Shown: piece by piece, positions 14,104-28,317 of the stretch
Numbering within the stretch: position 1 is the first letter of the stretch
Layout of the letters: each line of letters starts with the position of its first letter
Source: Pempheris klunzingeri
Taxonomy: Eukaryota > Chordata > Actinopteri > Acropomatiformes > Pempheridae
Direction: 5' to 3'
Assembly (NCBI RefSeq): GCF_042242105.1
Contig: NC_092019.1
Location: 12,520,328 to 12,584,327 of the forward strand
Length of the DNA stretch: 64,000 nt
Made by a program: the position numbers and the translations under genes
Notes under the pieces: model-generated
Seen by the model: the letters and a program-made list of their open reading frames with translations, nothing else
Databases searched by the model: none
Told to the model about the DNA's origin: nothing

Positions 14104-16536
14104 ATGGCCGCTCAGGTCGCCAGCGCCGCCACTCTGAACACTAGCCCGCCTTCCGAACTCAAAAAGCCGGATCGAGACCCCAAGGAGGAGTCGGTGCTGG
14201 GGGAGAAGCAGTCGGAGAAAAAGCAGCCGGGCTTGGAGAGCGGATCGCCGGGCCGGGGGGAACTGCAGGACGGGGCCGACGGTGGAAATGCAGGGGGAGG
14301 AGGGGAACCTGAGATGAAGAACGGGAATGGGAACCCGCCCAGGGCTAACAATAATAACCAGAATGACTCTGTCGGACCGGAGGGAAACAACCACCCCGGT
14401 TTGGTGCATCACCACGGCCCCGCGTTTCCTCCACCTTCGTACGGATACGGTCAGCACTACGGTCGGGCCCCTTTTCATCAACATGGCGGACAACAAAGCC
14501 CTGGCATGGCAGCTGCTGCGGGTCCGGTCGTGCAGCCGAGCAACATGATGGACCCGTACCAACCCAATTCAAACGACCATGGCTTTTCAAACCACCAGTT
14601 CAACAATTACAACCCATTCCCGAACAGGACTCCTTATCCCGGCCAGGCGTACGCCATGAACTCCCCTCGCAGCACCCAGGCGCCGACAGCTGGGGGGCAG
14701 CCAGCTAACGTTAAGCAGCAGCAGCAGCAGCAGCCGCCACCAGCGGGAGGACCCACGGCGATGGCTGGATCTTACAATAACCAGAGATATAACATTGGAA
14801 ACCCTCAGCCTACATCCACACCGACTCTCAACAAGCTCCTAACATCCCCCAGCTCTACGCGGTCATACCCGAACTACCCGTCCGGCGACTACAGCAGCCA
14901 GGAGGGAGCTAGCAAGGGACCAGCAGACATGGGCAGCAGCGGTCTGTATGGAGGGAGCAACCCGGGCTGGCAACAAAGAAGCCATCTCCCATCGCCCATG
15001 AGCCCGGGAAGCGCCGGGCAGCCGCTGGTTAGAACCCAGGTAAAGCCACATTATTTCAGGAGCACGGTGAGGGCTCTTTAGCACGTCTCCTTCCCTCCTC
15101 CTAGCTAGTTCACAACGTAGCAGGCCAGCCATTGTCTGACACTAGTTCGCAAAGACTCTAAAATGGCTGCCTCTCGTGTGTGTTTTTTTCCTTTTACACC
15201 ACACCGTTAAATAATTATTGTTTTTAATATATCCGTGAGGGCTCGTAGCGACATAGGAGCGCCGCTTGAAGACGATATAAGTTGTTGAAACGATGTGAGG
15301 ACGTTCAGGGAGCCGAGAAGGCCCGACTTTGAAAAGGGGCGAAAATACTCACCGAGCAGCCACGGCTCGTTTTTTCTCCCATAGCTCTCCTCCGCTCATT
15401 ACACACCACAAATTCACCGCTTATTCTCTTAGAAATGTGTTCATACCGCACGGATGTGTGAAGGGTAACGTGTTCTGGTACATTTTAGTCCGGGATAGTT
15501 GCTTATGCACTCGTGTTTGTATTGTTTTGTTGCCCGATAAGCTGTAATTTTGTGGCTACCGTGGAAGGAATGCGTTGCATGCTGAAGCAGCCTCTCACGG
15601 TTAGTGAAGTGGCCCACGTTGGCTCGGTTTAAACCTCCTAAATGTCCTGTAAGGTGGCACGAAATGATGTAAATAATTTCATTTTGATCACATATTGATT
15701 AAATGAGTTCCCCCGCCATGAAAAGCCGCCGGGCTGCCCATGCATGCTGCCTGTAAACAGTCAGCTCAGCCATATATGAGTGAGTGGCTGCAGCCTGCAG
15801 ACTGCAGTTTGCACTGGGATTTGAATTGTGGAGGTAAAATCCTGCTGTCAAAGCCAGGAGATAGTTGGTCTTTGGTTGACATGCTAGCTGAAATCTGATT
15901 GGCTCCTCATGCGCTGCTCATGGCCATTTATAATTACATGTGATGCAAGGCAACAGTTGCTGATAAGAGCACACAGCATTAAGTCATCACAGGGTCACTG
16001 GAGGTGTTACTGCTTCACTCCTCTTCTCTGCTCCACATTTCGCTCTCATAAAAACGTGCAGTGCTGGAGCTACTGGAACGTAGATAACATGTGGTTTCAT
16101 ATTTTTCCATTTCATCTATTGGCAGATATTTCCCTACATGAGAAAACATTAATTAGTAGCTGTTCTGTTCCAACATGCATGCAGCATTTAAAAAAAAAAA
16201 AAAAAAAAAACAGAACCAGCCATAACACATTCTTTGTACCATGATGACTAAAGTGTAAACTCATATGACGGATGCAGTGTGCATCGATGTGTACCACAGG
16301 GAGAGTGATGTCTGTTGTTTGTATCAAACCCAGGTTAAAAACCACACAACAGCATTACTACAGTTGTAAAATGATTACAACAGGAAGGCTGAGGACAACA
16401 CGTGCTGCTAGATTTCTTGTTACTGATTTACATACCACCTTATTTGTTATCCTTGATGTTCTGTAGATAATCAAATTATAGACATAGATTTTCTTTCATA
16501 TTATAATTTGTCCCACTGTTACAAAAGGCAAATGTG

Positions 16537-16571
<35 letters not shown>

Positions 16572-19500
16572 GCCTCTGCTGTGTCTGGCATGCCACACAA
16601 GTTCGACTGTGTGACTGCAAAGAATTCGCCCCAATCCTCCCCCCAAGCCAATCAGAAGGCAGTCCACCATCTCTCACAAGCCAAGGGAGTTTCCTCTGTG
16701 TCTTATGCAGATTAGCCATGTGCTGCTCTTATTTATTTCACTTCATTATCTTGGATCTGCAAAATGTCACGTAAGGCCTTTTGCATACTATATGTGAAGG
16801 GCTGTTGTTAAGCTGAGGATGCTCTCCTCAGCAAAGTGCAAGTGTGGGAATTCACTTGACGTGATGTAAGGGGATACTAGGTGGAGATGTTTTTTAGCTG
16901 AAATTATTATAAAATTCCTGAACTTTTAGTGCCAAGCAGTTTTGGTGGAGGTGAGGGGCTAATGAGATCCAAAGCATAGCGCAACAGTAAGTTAACGGGG
17001 TTGATGATTTAGATGGGGTACATAGTTTTTACCTGAGAGAGAATTACACTAACCACTGAGTTATAGGCAGAGTTCACTCTTGTGCGTTTTTCACTCTCTC
17101 TGGCTGTTGTGAAAGTGTTTGCTTCACTTCTGGTGCCATTCATCCAGAGCCAAACTGCCTCCTCTGGGGAAAAAAAAATCTACTTGGACCAGGCTCAAAA
17201 CAGGAGCACAGCTGGGATATGTTTAAGATTGGGCAGACTGCCCTCCATTCGAAAGTAGATATATATAGCTCTGCTGACTTCCGAAACTATGGCAAAGCGA
17301 GGTGAAAAAAATTAGGGTAATGACCGTGGGAAACAAGGTGAAAAAAAGCACAATTTCCTCTTTCACCGAAGCTTGTTTTTACACTTATAATCCTGTGAAG
17401 GGTTGCACTCTACAGCCAAGTATTTTATGGACTTTGACGAAAACACTGTAATGGCATAAATGGGTTGCATGAGAATGAGGAGGGCGGCGTGTAAGTTGTA
17501 GCACTTGCTATTTAGTTATCTCCTATGTCGCCTTGGTGTTGACTTTAATGTATTTTCTTGTATTCTTCCCATGCCCAGCCTCCTGGTCCCATAGACCCAA
17601 TGGGAAAAATGAGAGGTCAGCCATACGGAGCAGGTGGTCCATACGGTCAACAGTCCCAGCAGGGGCCTCCCACAGGTCCACAACAGGGGCCTGGTTACCC
17701 TGGGCAGGGTTATGGCCCTCCAGGTCCCCAGAGATATCCAGTGGGAATGCAAGGACGTACTCCTGCAGGCATGGGTGGCATGCCGTATGGACCACAGGTA
17801 TAAGAATTATGTTATTAAAAAATAAGTCATTAGTATCTTTATTTTACCTTTTGTCAGTATCAGTGTTTCCTTCCAATGTGTTTGAAGTCTTACCTGTGTG
17901 TGTGTTTTCTGTTCAGATGGGATCTTACGGACAGCAGGGACCAGGGGGCTACGTCTCTCAGGGCCAGGCACCATATTATGGCCAGCCTGGTCAGGCTCCT
18001 CACCCAGGCCAGCAGCAAACCCCCTACTCCCAGCCCCCACAAGGACAACCGGGTGGCCAGACACCTTACCCAGGGCAACCCCACCCTCCGCAGACGTCTG
18101 CTCCACACACCCAGGGAGGACCACCCTATCAGCAGCCCCACATGCCCCCACAGCCCCAGGGGCCACTGCCAGGCCCATCCCAAGGGCCCCCACAGTCTCA
18201 GCCACCTTATTCCCAAACCTCAGCCCCACAGTCTGGCCAGTCTCTCTATGCCCAGCAGCAGGGTCCTCCCACTCAGGCCCCACAGCAGCCAAGTTCCCAG
18301 GATCCCCCTGGATCACAGGGCCAGTCCAACTATCCAGGATCCACACAGGGGCCTCAGCAGCCCCCCTCGCAGCAACAGCAGGCACAGTCCCAGCCTCCAC
18401 AACAGCCACCAGGACACAGCCAACACCCACAGGGCCAGCCTGCAGCGTACCCACAGAACCCTCAGCAGCAGCAGCAAGCACAACAGTCACCTTATCAGCG
18501 GTTTCCGACTCCACAACAGCAGGTACTATCCTAATTCAGGGACCATATTCATTTTACTCAGTTATCTTTGTGTGTGTGCTCATGCAGGCTTCTCCATCAC
18601 TCTGGCAGTATACTTAAGCACATGTTGTGCTGTCTTTCAGGAGGTATCCCAGGACTCATTTCAGTCCAACGCCCCTCCATCTACTCAGCCTAAATCTGGC
18701 CCAGAGGACAGTCAAGGCCGCCCCTCCAGCCTTCCGGTCAGTCATGCTCGTTATGTCACTGCTGGAACATAAAAAGCCCTTTTCACATCCCACTGTGTTT
18801 TTGCTTTTCACTCTTGTAAGAGGGCTTGCTTCTATTTGTGTCTTGTAGTTGTTATTACAGGACATATTCATGTTATGATTTACGAGACGCACAACAATTT
18901 GAGGCATATTACATTTAATATTCTATTTTTTGTCACTTTGAATGCCAAGTATTGGTGTATTAAAAGCGTTAATTTCTCTCCATGTTTGTATTGTGGCTGC
19001 TATGCCTTCCATCCCTTGTGTGCTGCTGCACGTCAGTGGATGTTGAGAGGCAGCTATGTGGCTGATGGTAGTGGAAAAGGTGCTGTGTAAATGGGTACAT
19101 CAGGTCTCATACAAGAGAGTTTGTTTGTGTATTGAAATCACATGGCAAGGCTGCTGCTACATGCTGACTCAGCTCGCATCCTACAAACCTTGGTAACCAT
19201 GACAACCTCCGGCACTAATGCACACTCATTTTTTTCTTTTTGAAAAAGATAAATAAGGACAAAGGCCTCTGGGGGTGTGTGCGTGTGTGTGTAGTATTTG
19301 TATGTGTGCCACTCGTATCTGAACTACAGAGAAGGAATTGCAACATCTAATACTATAGCCAGTATATTAAATATACCTTACTATAAAAAGTTATGATTCT
19401 TGTGTTTGTACTTGTAAAAAAATACAGTTTGTGTCAAAATGCACAAGAGCTGAATCTTAAATCGTGAATCAGGACTAATCCTTTTTCTTTTTTCTATAGT

Positions 19501-22500
19501 TGTTGACTCTACCTCTGCTCTTCCTGTTCGTGTTTTTAGGACCTGTCAGGATCCATCGATGACCTACCTACAGGTACAGAGGGTGCCCTGAGTCCCGGTG
19601 TGAGCACGTCAGGTGTGTCGAGCAGCCAGGGTGAGCAGAGCAACCAGGCTCAGTCGCCCTTCTCTCCCCACACGTCTCCCCACCTGCCAGGCATCCGAGG
19701 GCCTTCACCTTCCCCAGCTGGCTCCCCTGCCAGTGCCAGCACGCCCCGCACAGGACCGCTGTCACCTGCCAACATGCCAGGTGGGCTGATGCCTCACACA
19801 CTGAAACAGGACATACGATCACTGACAGAACTCTGACATTTGAGACCCAGACACCAAATTACTCATGCTTTAGGTCATGAATTTTTTTTTTTCTTAATTT
19901 CAGTAGCTTTAAAGTTAGAAACAACATAGCTCCACACTGTGTGACAATACCATTCTCTAGATTCTATTTTTAAAACTGAATTGAAGGTTTAATGCTCTCT
20001 ATGTAAAGTTCTGCTTTTATGACCTGTTCACCCTACAGCAATTGGTAACATAAATTCGCAAAGCATGCATTTGTACGGATTGAGCTAGTGGGTCCGACAA
20101 GATTAGAAATGGTAGATATGGCTGTGAGAATCCTGTGAGGTGGACAGCTTTGACTTGTTTTACAAAAGTTTGACCACAAAACGGAGCCAAATACAATCCA
20201 ATAGTCTTATTGGTCTTACTTGTTCTGGTTTTCTTGTTGCTGTAAATTAATTTCTCTAATGGTATCCTGCAAAAGTTGTTCTAGCACGCTTTGTTGTTGT
20301 TGCCCACAAAATTTTTTTCAAAATTTTTCTTCTGCCAAATGCATCTTTAGAATAATACTTTTTTGACCGTGATGCTCATTCTTCAGGGCTAAATATTCAG
20401 GTTTAGGTTTTGCTAATTGCTCAAGAGCAGGAATCAGCCTCTGTCCTTAATCTCAATAACCACAGTGGCTTCAGACTCAGAGATTGTATTGTACCTTTTT
20501 TTTGAGCTCACACCAACTTAAATTAAATATTATTGTTTAGGGACCCAGATGCCTCCCAGGCCATCGAGTGTACAGTCAGATGGGAGTCTACACCCGGCGA
20601 TGAGCCAGTCTCCTATGGCCCAGGACAGAGGTACGCTGAAGTCAGAGTGTTCCTAGACATTAACATGTCAAGCTTGCCGCAGCATCTGAGTCTGAGCTTT
20701 GTTTTCCCTCTCTTGCCCTCTTTTTTAGGGTTTATGCAGAGAAACCCTCAGATGCCCCCATATGGCTCCCCACAGTCAGCCTCTGCATTGTCGCCACGCC
20801 AGTCCTCAGGGGGACAGATGCACCCTGGGATGGGCCCGTATCAGCAGAACAACTCCATGAGTGGCTATGGACAGCAGGGAGGACAATATGGCCCCCAAGG
20901 TGTGTAGTTGTCAATTGTCTCTGCCAGGGTTTGACTTTAAGAGAGAGTGTTGTGTTTTTCTTGTGAATTTGTGAAAAGGCTCATTGAAATGAGGTTTTAA
21001 GGCTTATGTGTGGATTTGTAACGGTTTTCCTCTTAATTTGCAGTCTGTTTATGACGTTTCTCGTGTACATTTCCCCATAGACAAACATATGGAATATATC
21101 TCCCTGCCTCATAGGAATACCATGCTACCGTTGGTCCCTCCCTCTGACTCTGTTGCAGCTATTTATAGCCGTTCAGCAGAGAGTCAGCTGACGTAGCAGA
21201 GTCTCCTGTCAGTAGAGCTGAGACTGTGACGAAGGCTTGTTGCTCAGGGTGCATAGCTCTCTCTGCTAGCACACTGTAGGGGAAAAGTCTGCCTCAGTCT
21301 GCCATAGCAATAACAGTCCACTTTTAACGTTGAATACAAATGAAGTTATGGATGTCTGGGGTGATTTCCCAGGCTAGTATGCAGTTACAGCCAAGTGATT
21401 ACTTTATCTGATAATTTTTTTTGTCATAATGTCATCCTTAGGTTATCCCCGGCAACCTGGCTATGGCAACATGCCGAACGCAAACTACCCCGGGCCAGGC
21501 ATGGGCCCAATAAACCCCATGGCAGGACAAGGAGGGGGACCGCCATATGCTGGCATGCCTCCAGGAAGGATGCCTCCTAATCAAATGGGAGCACGTCCCT
21601 ATGGCCCCAATATGGGTCCAAATATGGGCCCCAACATGGGTCCAAACATGCCTCCTAACATGGGCAGCATGCCGCCCCAGGTAGGCTCAGGAATGTGTCC
21701 TCCTCCAGGGATGAACAGAAAGCCCCAGGATCCCGCAGCCATGCAGCACCCTGCCACCAATTCCATGCACAACAGGTTGGTTTATGATGGATCCCACCTT
21801 TATTTACCCCACACAGGGCTTTTGATTGTGTTAATTTATGCATAAATATAAGATCCCTGCCTCATACATGGTCACTTGTATCAATGCTAGATGTTCATAT
21901 GTTTTCTCGTCCGGCCAGGATGCCTGGTTACCCCAACATGTCTCAAGGCATGATGGGCTCTGGCCCACCCTATGGTCCTCCCATGAACAACATGCCTGGA
22001 ATGATGAACCCACAAGGTGGATCACCTTATCCAATGGGGCCAAACATGGCCAATAACTCAAGTGGTAAGTTGCACAGAGATGACTGCACATATCTTCTTT
22101 GATGTGATGTTTTCACTTCTAATTCCAATCCCCATCACTGTGTTTAGGTATGGCCCCCACCCCAGAGGTGAACAATAAGATGAATAACAAAGTAGATGGG
22201 ACTGTAACGCCCAAGCCAGAGCCCAAATCCAAGGTATCTTGTTCATCATATGTTGTAACAACGGTATTTTTCACACACTTCAGATGTCTTCTGTTGGTGC
22301 ATCTGTAGAATTTCCACTCTGTTTCAAAATTGTTTTCCCGTTTCTCTTTTTCAAGAAGAAGTCCAATTCTTCCACCACAACCAATGAAAAGATAACACGC
22401 CTGTATGAGCTAGGACCAGAGCCGGACAGGAAGATGTGGGTGGACCGTTATTTGGCCTTCATCGACGAGAAAGCCATGGCCATGACTAACCTGCCCGCTG

Positions 22501-24676
22501 TAGGACGCAAACCTCTTGACCTCTTCCGACTGTACATGTCCGTTAAAGAGATCGGTGGCATGGCTCAGGTTAGTATGGTGTTAATCAACAACAATAAACT
22601 CTACCGTGCAGTTATTACTGATTGTATGGTAGCCCCTCTTGCTGTTTCTATTCTAAATATATGCTCTGTCTCCCAGGTGAGCAAGAATAAGAAATGGCGT
22701 GATCTGGCCACTTCCCTGAATGTGGGTACATCCAGCAGTGCTGCCAGTTCTTTGAAGAAACAGTACATCCAGTGTCTTTACGCCTTTGAGTGCAAAATTG
22801 AGCGTGGGGAGGACACTCCTCCTGAGATTTTTACAGACAACAAAAAGAACCAAGCTGCAAAGGTCCAGCCACCCTCTCCAGGTTAGACCCGTACTCTTAC
22901 CATCTTTTCAAATGAGCACATGTGTTTCAGTGCAGTTCAGTGTCCCACATCACTCATTGGCAACAAGAATACATGACTTGCTGTGTTTGCCTGACATTAA
23001 CGTCCTGTGCCCTGTCTGTCTGAAGCGTCCCTCTGCTCCACAGCTGGGTCCGGCTCTCTGCAGGGTCCTCAGACACCCCAGTCCACCAGCAGCTCCATGG
23101 CTGAGGGGGGAGACTTAAAACCTCCCACCCCAGCCTCCACTCCTCATACCCAGATGCCCCCAATGCCACCCGGGTCCAGGTGACTCTCAAGAAACGCCTC
23201 TGATTTTACCCTCAAGTTTTGACTCTAGTTCCTCAAATATGTTTTATTTAGAAAAACTAATTTCTTCTGTCTTTTTCTTCTGCCTCTCCCATTTATCTCC
23301 CCTCTTCCTCACCTCTGCTTCTCTGTAGGAGCAGTGTTAACCTGCAGGACCCCTTCTCTGAAGGAAGTGACCCTGCTTTCCCCAGGAAGAACATGACGCC
23401 CAACTCCGGCTATCAGTCCGGCATGAACACACCAGACATGCAAGGGCGCATGGGCACCTATGAACCCAACAAAGATCCCTTTGGTAACATGCGGAAAGGT
23501 GGGCTGAGCTGAATGGACAACGGCTGAATGGATCGTGTTATCATAGAAACTAAAGTACTTCCTTAATTATCTGTGCAGTCAATCGTTTCTAAATGGGCTT
23601 TAATTCTGAATTAATTTCCAGTTGGGGAGCAGTTTCTACCTGCTAATCAGGGCCCTAACAGCGGGGTGGGTGACCAACCACAGCAGCAACCGCCACAACA
23701 GCAGCAGCAACAGCAGCAGCCTCCATTCAGCAGGGGACCGCCCGGGGCCATGGGCACGATGCCAATGGGGCCCAGACAGCAGTATCCTTATGGACCAGGC
23801 TACGACAGGAGGTAAGAATCACTGAATGGAGGATGGCATTTTCAAGGTCATTGAACACGGCTAATTATTACCAGTGGCGGTTTTTATGATTCGTCAAACC
23901 TCATGGTTTTGTTTTGGAAACAAGAACCACATACAATCAAGAACCAAATTCAGTCTCTTCAGTTTCAAAAGAAACCTTGGAGTGCAGATTCAAAACTCAG
24001 GCTAGCTTATCAGATCGATTGTGATTTTGTTTGGTTAGTTGAGACAATAAAAAGAACAGCAACGTGGATGATGGTGGTTTAAAAAAGATATTCAGCAGTT
24101 ACTGAGTGGGAAAACCATAAAGAAATGATCATCTTTAGACTTAAACGTAAAACAGTTTCATAATTTGATACTACATAGAGTCTTTTTGGCCAGTCGCTGA
24201 TAATAAATTGTCACCACTTTTGTTGAATTTGTGCAGCAAAATATGGAAAAACATACCATGTGTATTGTTCTGAATTTCCCAGATCGGAACAAGGAATGGG
24301 CCCAGAAGCCAACATGGGATCCGGTGCTCCTCAGCCAAACCCTATGATGCCTGCCAACGCCGACACGGGGATGTATTCGCCAAATCGCTTCCCACCACAG
24401 CAGCCACGGTCAGTTCACATAGCCTGTGTTTTCCATGATTCTTCAGTTTAAAGCTACTGTCAATGAAAACTGATCAAATATATATTGCGTTCGTGAGTCC
24501 TAATGTCTTAAGTTTGAAAAATGGGTTCTTCTGTGTTGTGACAAGACAACCTATTTCACCCAGTTGTACCATGTAATCAGACACCATGTGTGTTCACATT
24601 ATTTCGATATTTATTATTCCTTGACAAATATTCATCAGAATTTGACCACATCATGAACGTGGGTTTTTTTACTCAA

Positions 24677-24739
<63 letters not shown>

Positions 24740-27700
24740 ATGTGTGAATATTATGAAATTAAAAATTATGTTATTGACCAACTACATGTAATTGAGTATG
24801 AAGTTGTAGACGCAAATGGATGTCTTATTGTCAGAAATTCATTGCTGTGTGCTGTTGACTATGTATGACTGTATGTTTGTGCGCCTTAATCCAGTGAGTT
24901 AGAGATGCATGATATTTTCATGGCCAAACTGACAAGGGATGATGTTTGCAGGCATGATTCCTATGGTAATCAGTATCCTGGACAGGGAACGCCCCCTACT
25001 GGCTCCTACCCAAATCAGCAGCCTGGAATGTACCCACAACAACAACAGGTCAATGATCCATCTGCATTACACCAACTCGCTACTCTTAGTAGACTGGGAT
25101 CAAAGAATGTTTTAGAATTGTTTTAGAATATTTTTCTTCAACAAAGCTGTTATATATTGGATTTAGTTTTATTTTTTAAGAATAAGACGGTGTTATCAGT
25201 GTTATCAACCATTCTTGTTCTTCTATACCTTTTTACATGTGCAGAGTTACAAGCGTCCTGTGGAAGGGGGTTACCCTCCATCAAAACGTCATGAGACGGA
25301 GTACAGTGGACCCTTCCATGGTGGACAACAACCGCCGCAGCAGCAACAGCAAGGAGGTGCCTCTGCACCCTCTTCAGGACAGCAGGAGTCGTACAATCAG
25401 TACAGCGGCAGTGGGCCCTACCCCGGCTCTGATCGCCGTCCACCTGGCCCAGGCAATCAGTTCCCCTTTCCCTTTGGTCGTGAACGGATGCAGGGAGCGA
25501 CGGGGCCCAACGCTCAACCCAACATGCCCCCTCAGATGATGCAGTCAGGCCCTGAGGGCCCTCAGGGAGGTATGTGGCAGGGGCCGCGAGACATGAACTA
25601 TCAGAACTACCCCAGCCGGCAGGGTGGCCCCGGGGGCCCACCCCAGGGACCTGGTTACCCTGGTTTGAACCGCTCAGAGGAAATGATGTCATCAGAACAG
25701 CGCATGAATCATGATGGCCAGTGGGGGGGTCAGATGGGCCCACGGCAGCCTCCTTATGGTCCAGGAGGACCTGGCCAACCGATGCCTCGTTCAGTACAGC
25801 CCAACTACCAGCCCCCCCAGGGTGTGCAGAACCACATTCCACAGGTGTCCAGCCCGGCCTCCATGCCCCGCCCCATGGAGAGCAGGACATCACCCAGTAA
25901 ATCTCCCTATATGCACGGAGTAATGAAGATGCAGAAGGCCGGCCCTCCAGTGCCTGCATCTCACATAGTGCCCCCTCCAGTGCAGTCGCCTCTAATAAGG
26001 CGAGACATGCCTTTCCCCCCGGGGTCTGTAGAAGCTTCCCATCCTGTCCTCAAACCACGTCGGAGACTCACCATGAAAGATATCGGTATGACCATAGATC
26101 ATAAATATTGATACCATCTTGTAATATTGACCTAGTTTATTATTGACAGTAGTACCTTTTGCTCAGTCCACTTATATTATTCAATATTTGGTACCACGTG
26201 AGTATTTTGTCTTGACTTTACAGGAACTCCAGAGGCCTGGAGAGTCATGATGTCATTAAAGTCTGGTTTATTGGCTGAGAGTACGTGGGCCTTAGATACC
26301 ATCAACATTCTCCTGTATGATGACAGCAGTATTTCCACCTTTGATCTCAACACGGTGAGACTTAACATTGAGCTCTAAATGATGGTTTCTATCAGTACAC
26401 AAAGTGTAGTGATCATGTCTAATATATTCTATATTTTTGTTCTTTCTTCAGTTGCCTGGCCTATTGGAGTTGGTGGTTGAGTATTTTAGACGCTGCCTCA
26501 TTGAAATCTTTGGCATTCTGCGGGAGTATGAGGTTGGAGACCCTGGTCAGAGAACACTACTTGATCCTGATGCCTTGAAACGAGACTGGGACAGCACGGA
26601 AGAAGAGGGACCACGGGCTGAGGACATGGAACAAGAGGAGGAAGATGATGAAGACGAGGAGGAACGAGAAACCGAGGGACCAGCTCTGGTGAAAGAGGAG
26701 GAAGTACAAGAGCAGTGCTCTGAGTCTCGGGGTCGAGATGAGAAGACAGACGATGAGGACAGGAAGAGCAAGGGTTCTTCATCTGAACAAACGGGCCCAT
26801 CGCAGTCTTTAGCTGCCCATGAGAGACCCAAACAGGCCAGCAAGTTTGACAAATTTCCCTTAAAGTTGGTACGAAAGAAAGACCCATTTGTGGCTGGTCA
26901 GTCCAATAATCATGGAAAACTGCAAGAGTTTGACAGTGGGTTGCTTCACTGGAGCGCTGGTGGGGGAGACTCAACAGACCACATCCAGACTCACTTTGAA
27001 CCACGCAAAGACTTCATGAAACCACGAGAACGAATACCTGTGCCCACAGTTTTGCTGAGGCGACGAGCCCCAGAGGAAGAGATGCAGGAAAATTGTTTAT
27101 TAATTGAGGAAGAGAAAAGGAAGCTTCAGGATAAAGAAGAAAGGCCAAAAGAGACGGCTTCTTCAGAGAAAGACAGCCCCTCACTCAGCAGCGAGGAGGA
27201 GAGCAAAACAGAGTCTGAGACAAAGATGGTTGAGAAAGGTGCTAAAAGTTACCAGGAGAATAATAGACCCTGTCTTTCCCTCGGCAGCGATTTAACCCTG
27301 CAGGTAAAGCAGACTGGCACCATCCTGGAGGATGAGCCTCACAGTAAAGACGAGGGGCCGCTCATTGCACTGGCTAACTGGCAGGATTCTTTAGCTCGCC
27401 GCTGCATTTGTGTCTCCAATATTGTCCGCAGCCTCTCCTTTGTGCCAGGCAATGACCATGAGATGTCCAAGCATCCAGGGCTGCTGCTCCTACTGGGACG
27501 CCTGATCCTGCTCCACCACAGGCACCCTGAGCGCAAACAGGCTCCGCTCACCTACGAGAAAGATGAGGATTCAGAAGAGGGAATGGGCCAAAGGGATGAA
27601 TGGTGGTGGGACTGCTTGGGGCTCCTGCGGGAGAACACACTGGTCACTTTGGCGAACATCTCAGGCCAGCTCGACCTCTCCATCTACCCCGAGAGCATCT

Positions 27701-28317
27701 GCTTGCCTCTGTTGGACGGTCTTCTCCACTGGGCTGTCTGCCCGTCAGCAGAGGCCCAGGACCCCTTCCCCACCCTCGGCCCCCACAGTGCTTTGTCACC
27801 TCAGAGACTGGTCCTGGAGACGTTAAGCAAACTAAGCATCCAAGACAACAATGTGGACCTCATCTTGGCCACTCCGCCATTCAGTCGGTTGGAGAAGCTA
27901 TACGGCAACCTGGTGCGGCTAATCGGAGACAGGAAGGTTGCAGTCTGCAGGGAGATGGCTGTGGTCCTACTGGCCAACCTGGCCCAGGGTTGCACCATGG
28001 CAGCCCGAGCAGTCGCTGTTCAGAAAGGCAGTGTGGGCAACTTGCTGGGCTTCCTGGAGGATAGTCTGGCTGCCACACAGCTTCAGCAGAGCCAGAGCTC
28101 TCTACTACACCTACAGGGGATGCACTTCGAACCCACAAGCCCGGACATGATGCGGCGAGCTGCCCGGGCTCTGCACGCCTTAGCCAAGGTGGAGGAGAAC
28201 CACTCAGAGTTCACACTACATGAGTCCCGACTCCTTGACCTGTCAGTGTCTCCCCTTATGAACTCACTGGTTTCCCATGTTATCTGTGATGTACTCTTTT
28301 TGATTGGCCAGTCATGA
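14104..28317 (+). CDS. arid1a: AT-rich interaction domain protein 1A (BAF250a)
   Basis: Twenty coding exons: 14104-15039, 17579-17797, 17917-18522, 18641-18736, 19540-19780, 20541-20630, 20729-20899, 21442-21775, 21919-22064, 22148-22233, 22356-22568, 22677-22881, 23044-23179, 23329-23498, 23622-23811, 24283-24408, 24952-25048, 25245-26085, 26224-26354 and 26452-28317. Every junction keeps frame, giving 2,299 aa (human 2,285, also 20 exons). The first about 970 residues are disordered and rich in Gln, Pro, Gly and Ser, with a poly-Gln run in exon 1. The ARID DNA-binding domain (about 985-1080) spans exons 11-12, with [10 protein letters not shown] and [20 protein letters not shown]. Exon 20 has an acidic stretch, then the conserved BAF250 C-terminal helical domain from about 1983 to the end. 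It is the BAF (SWI/SNF) subunit that binds AT-rich DNA and scaffolds the complex in the nucleus. The start matches the family; exon 1 is shorter than in human. Confidence 0.96.
16541..16571. repeat. (TG)n microsatellite in ARID1A intron 1
   Basis: About 15 TG units within the 2.5 kb first intron. Nothing else recognisable was seen in this intron apart from a poly-A run near 16191-16210. Confidence 0.9.
21603..21650 (+). repeat. In-frame 12-bp tandem repeat in ARID1A exon 8 (Gly-Pro-Asn-Met x4)
   Basis: Four consecutive 12-bp units each encode GPNM, followed by the related PPNMG. The human protein, as remembered, has one GPNM followed by ANMPPQVG at this point. Third positions vary between units, so the array is not brand new. 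It lies in the disordered region upstream of the ARID. Confidence 0.85.
24681..24735. repeat. (TA)n microsatellite in ARID1A intron 16
   Basis: About 27 TA units between exons 16 and 17. Short spurious open frames arise from it. Confidence 0.93.

Noticed and set aside
17807-18514. 235-codon - strand frame opposite ARID1A exon 3
   Set aside because: It is the antisense shadow of a Pro/Gln-rich exon; the + strand frame is conserved with human.
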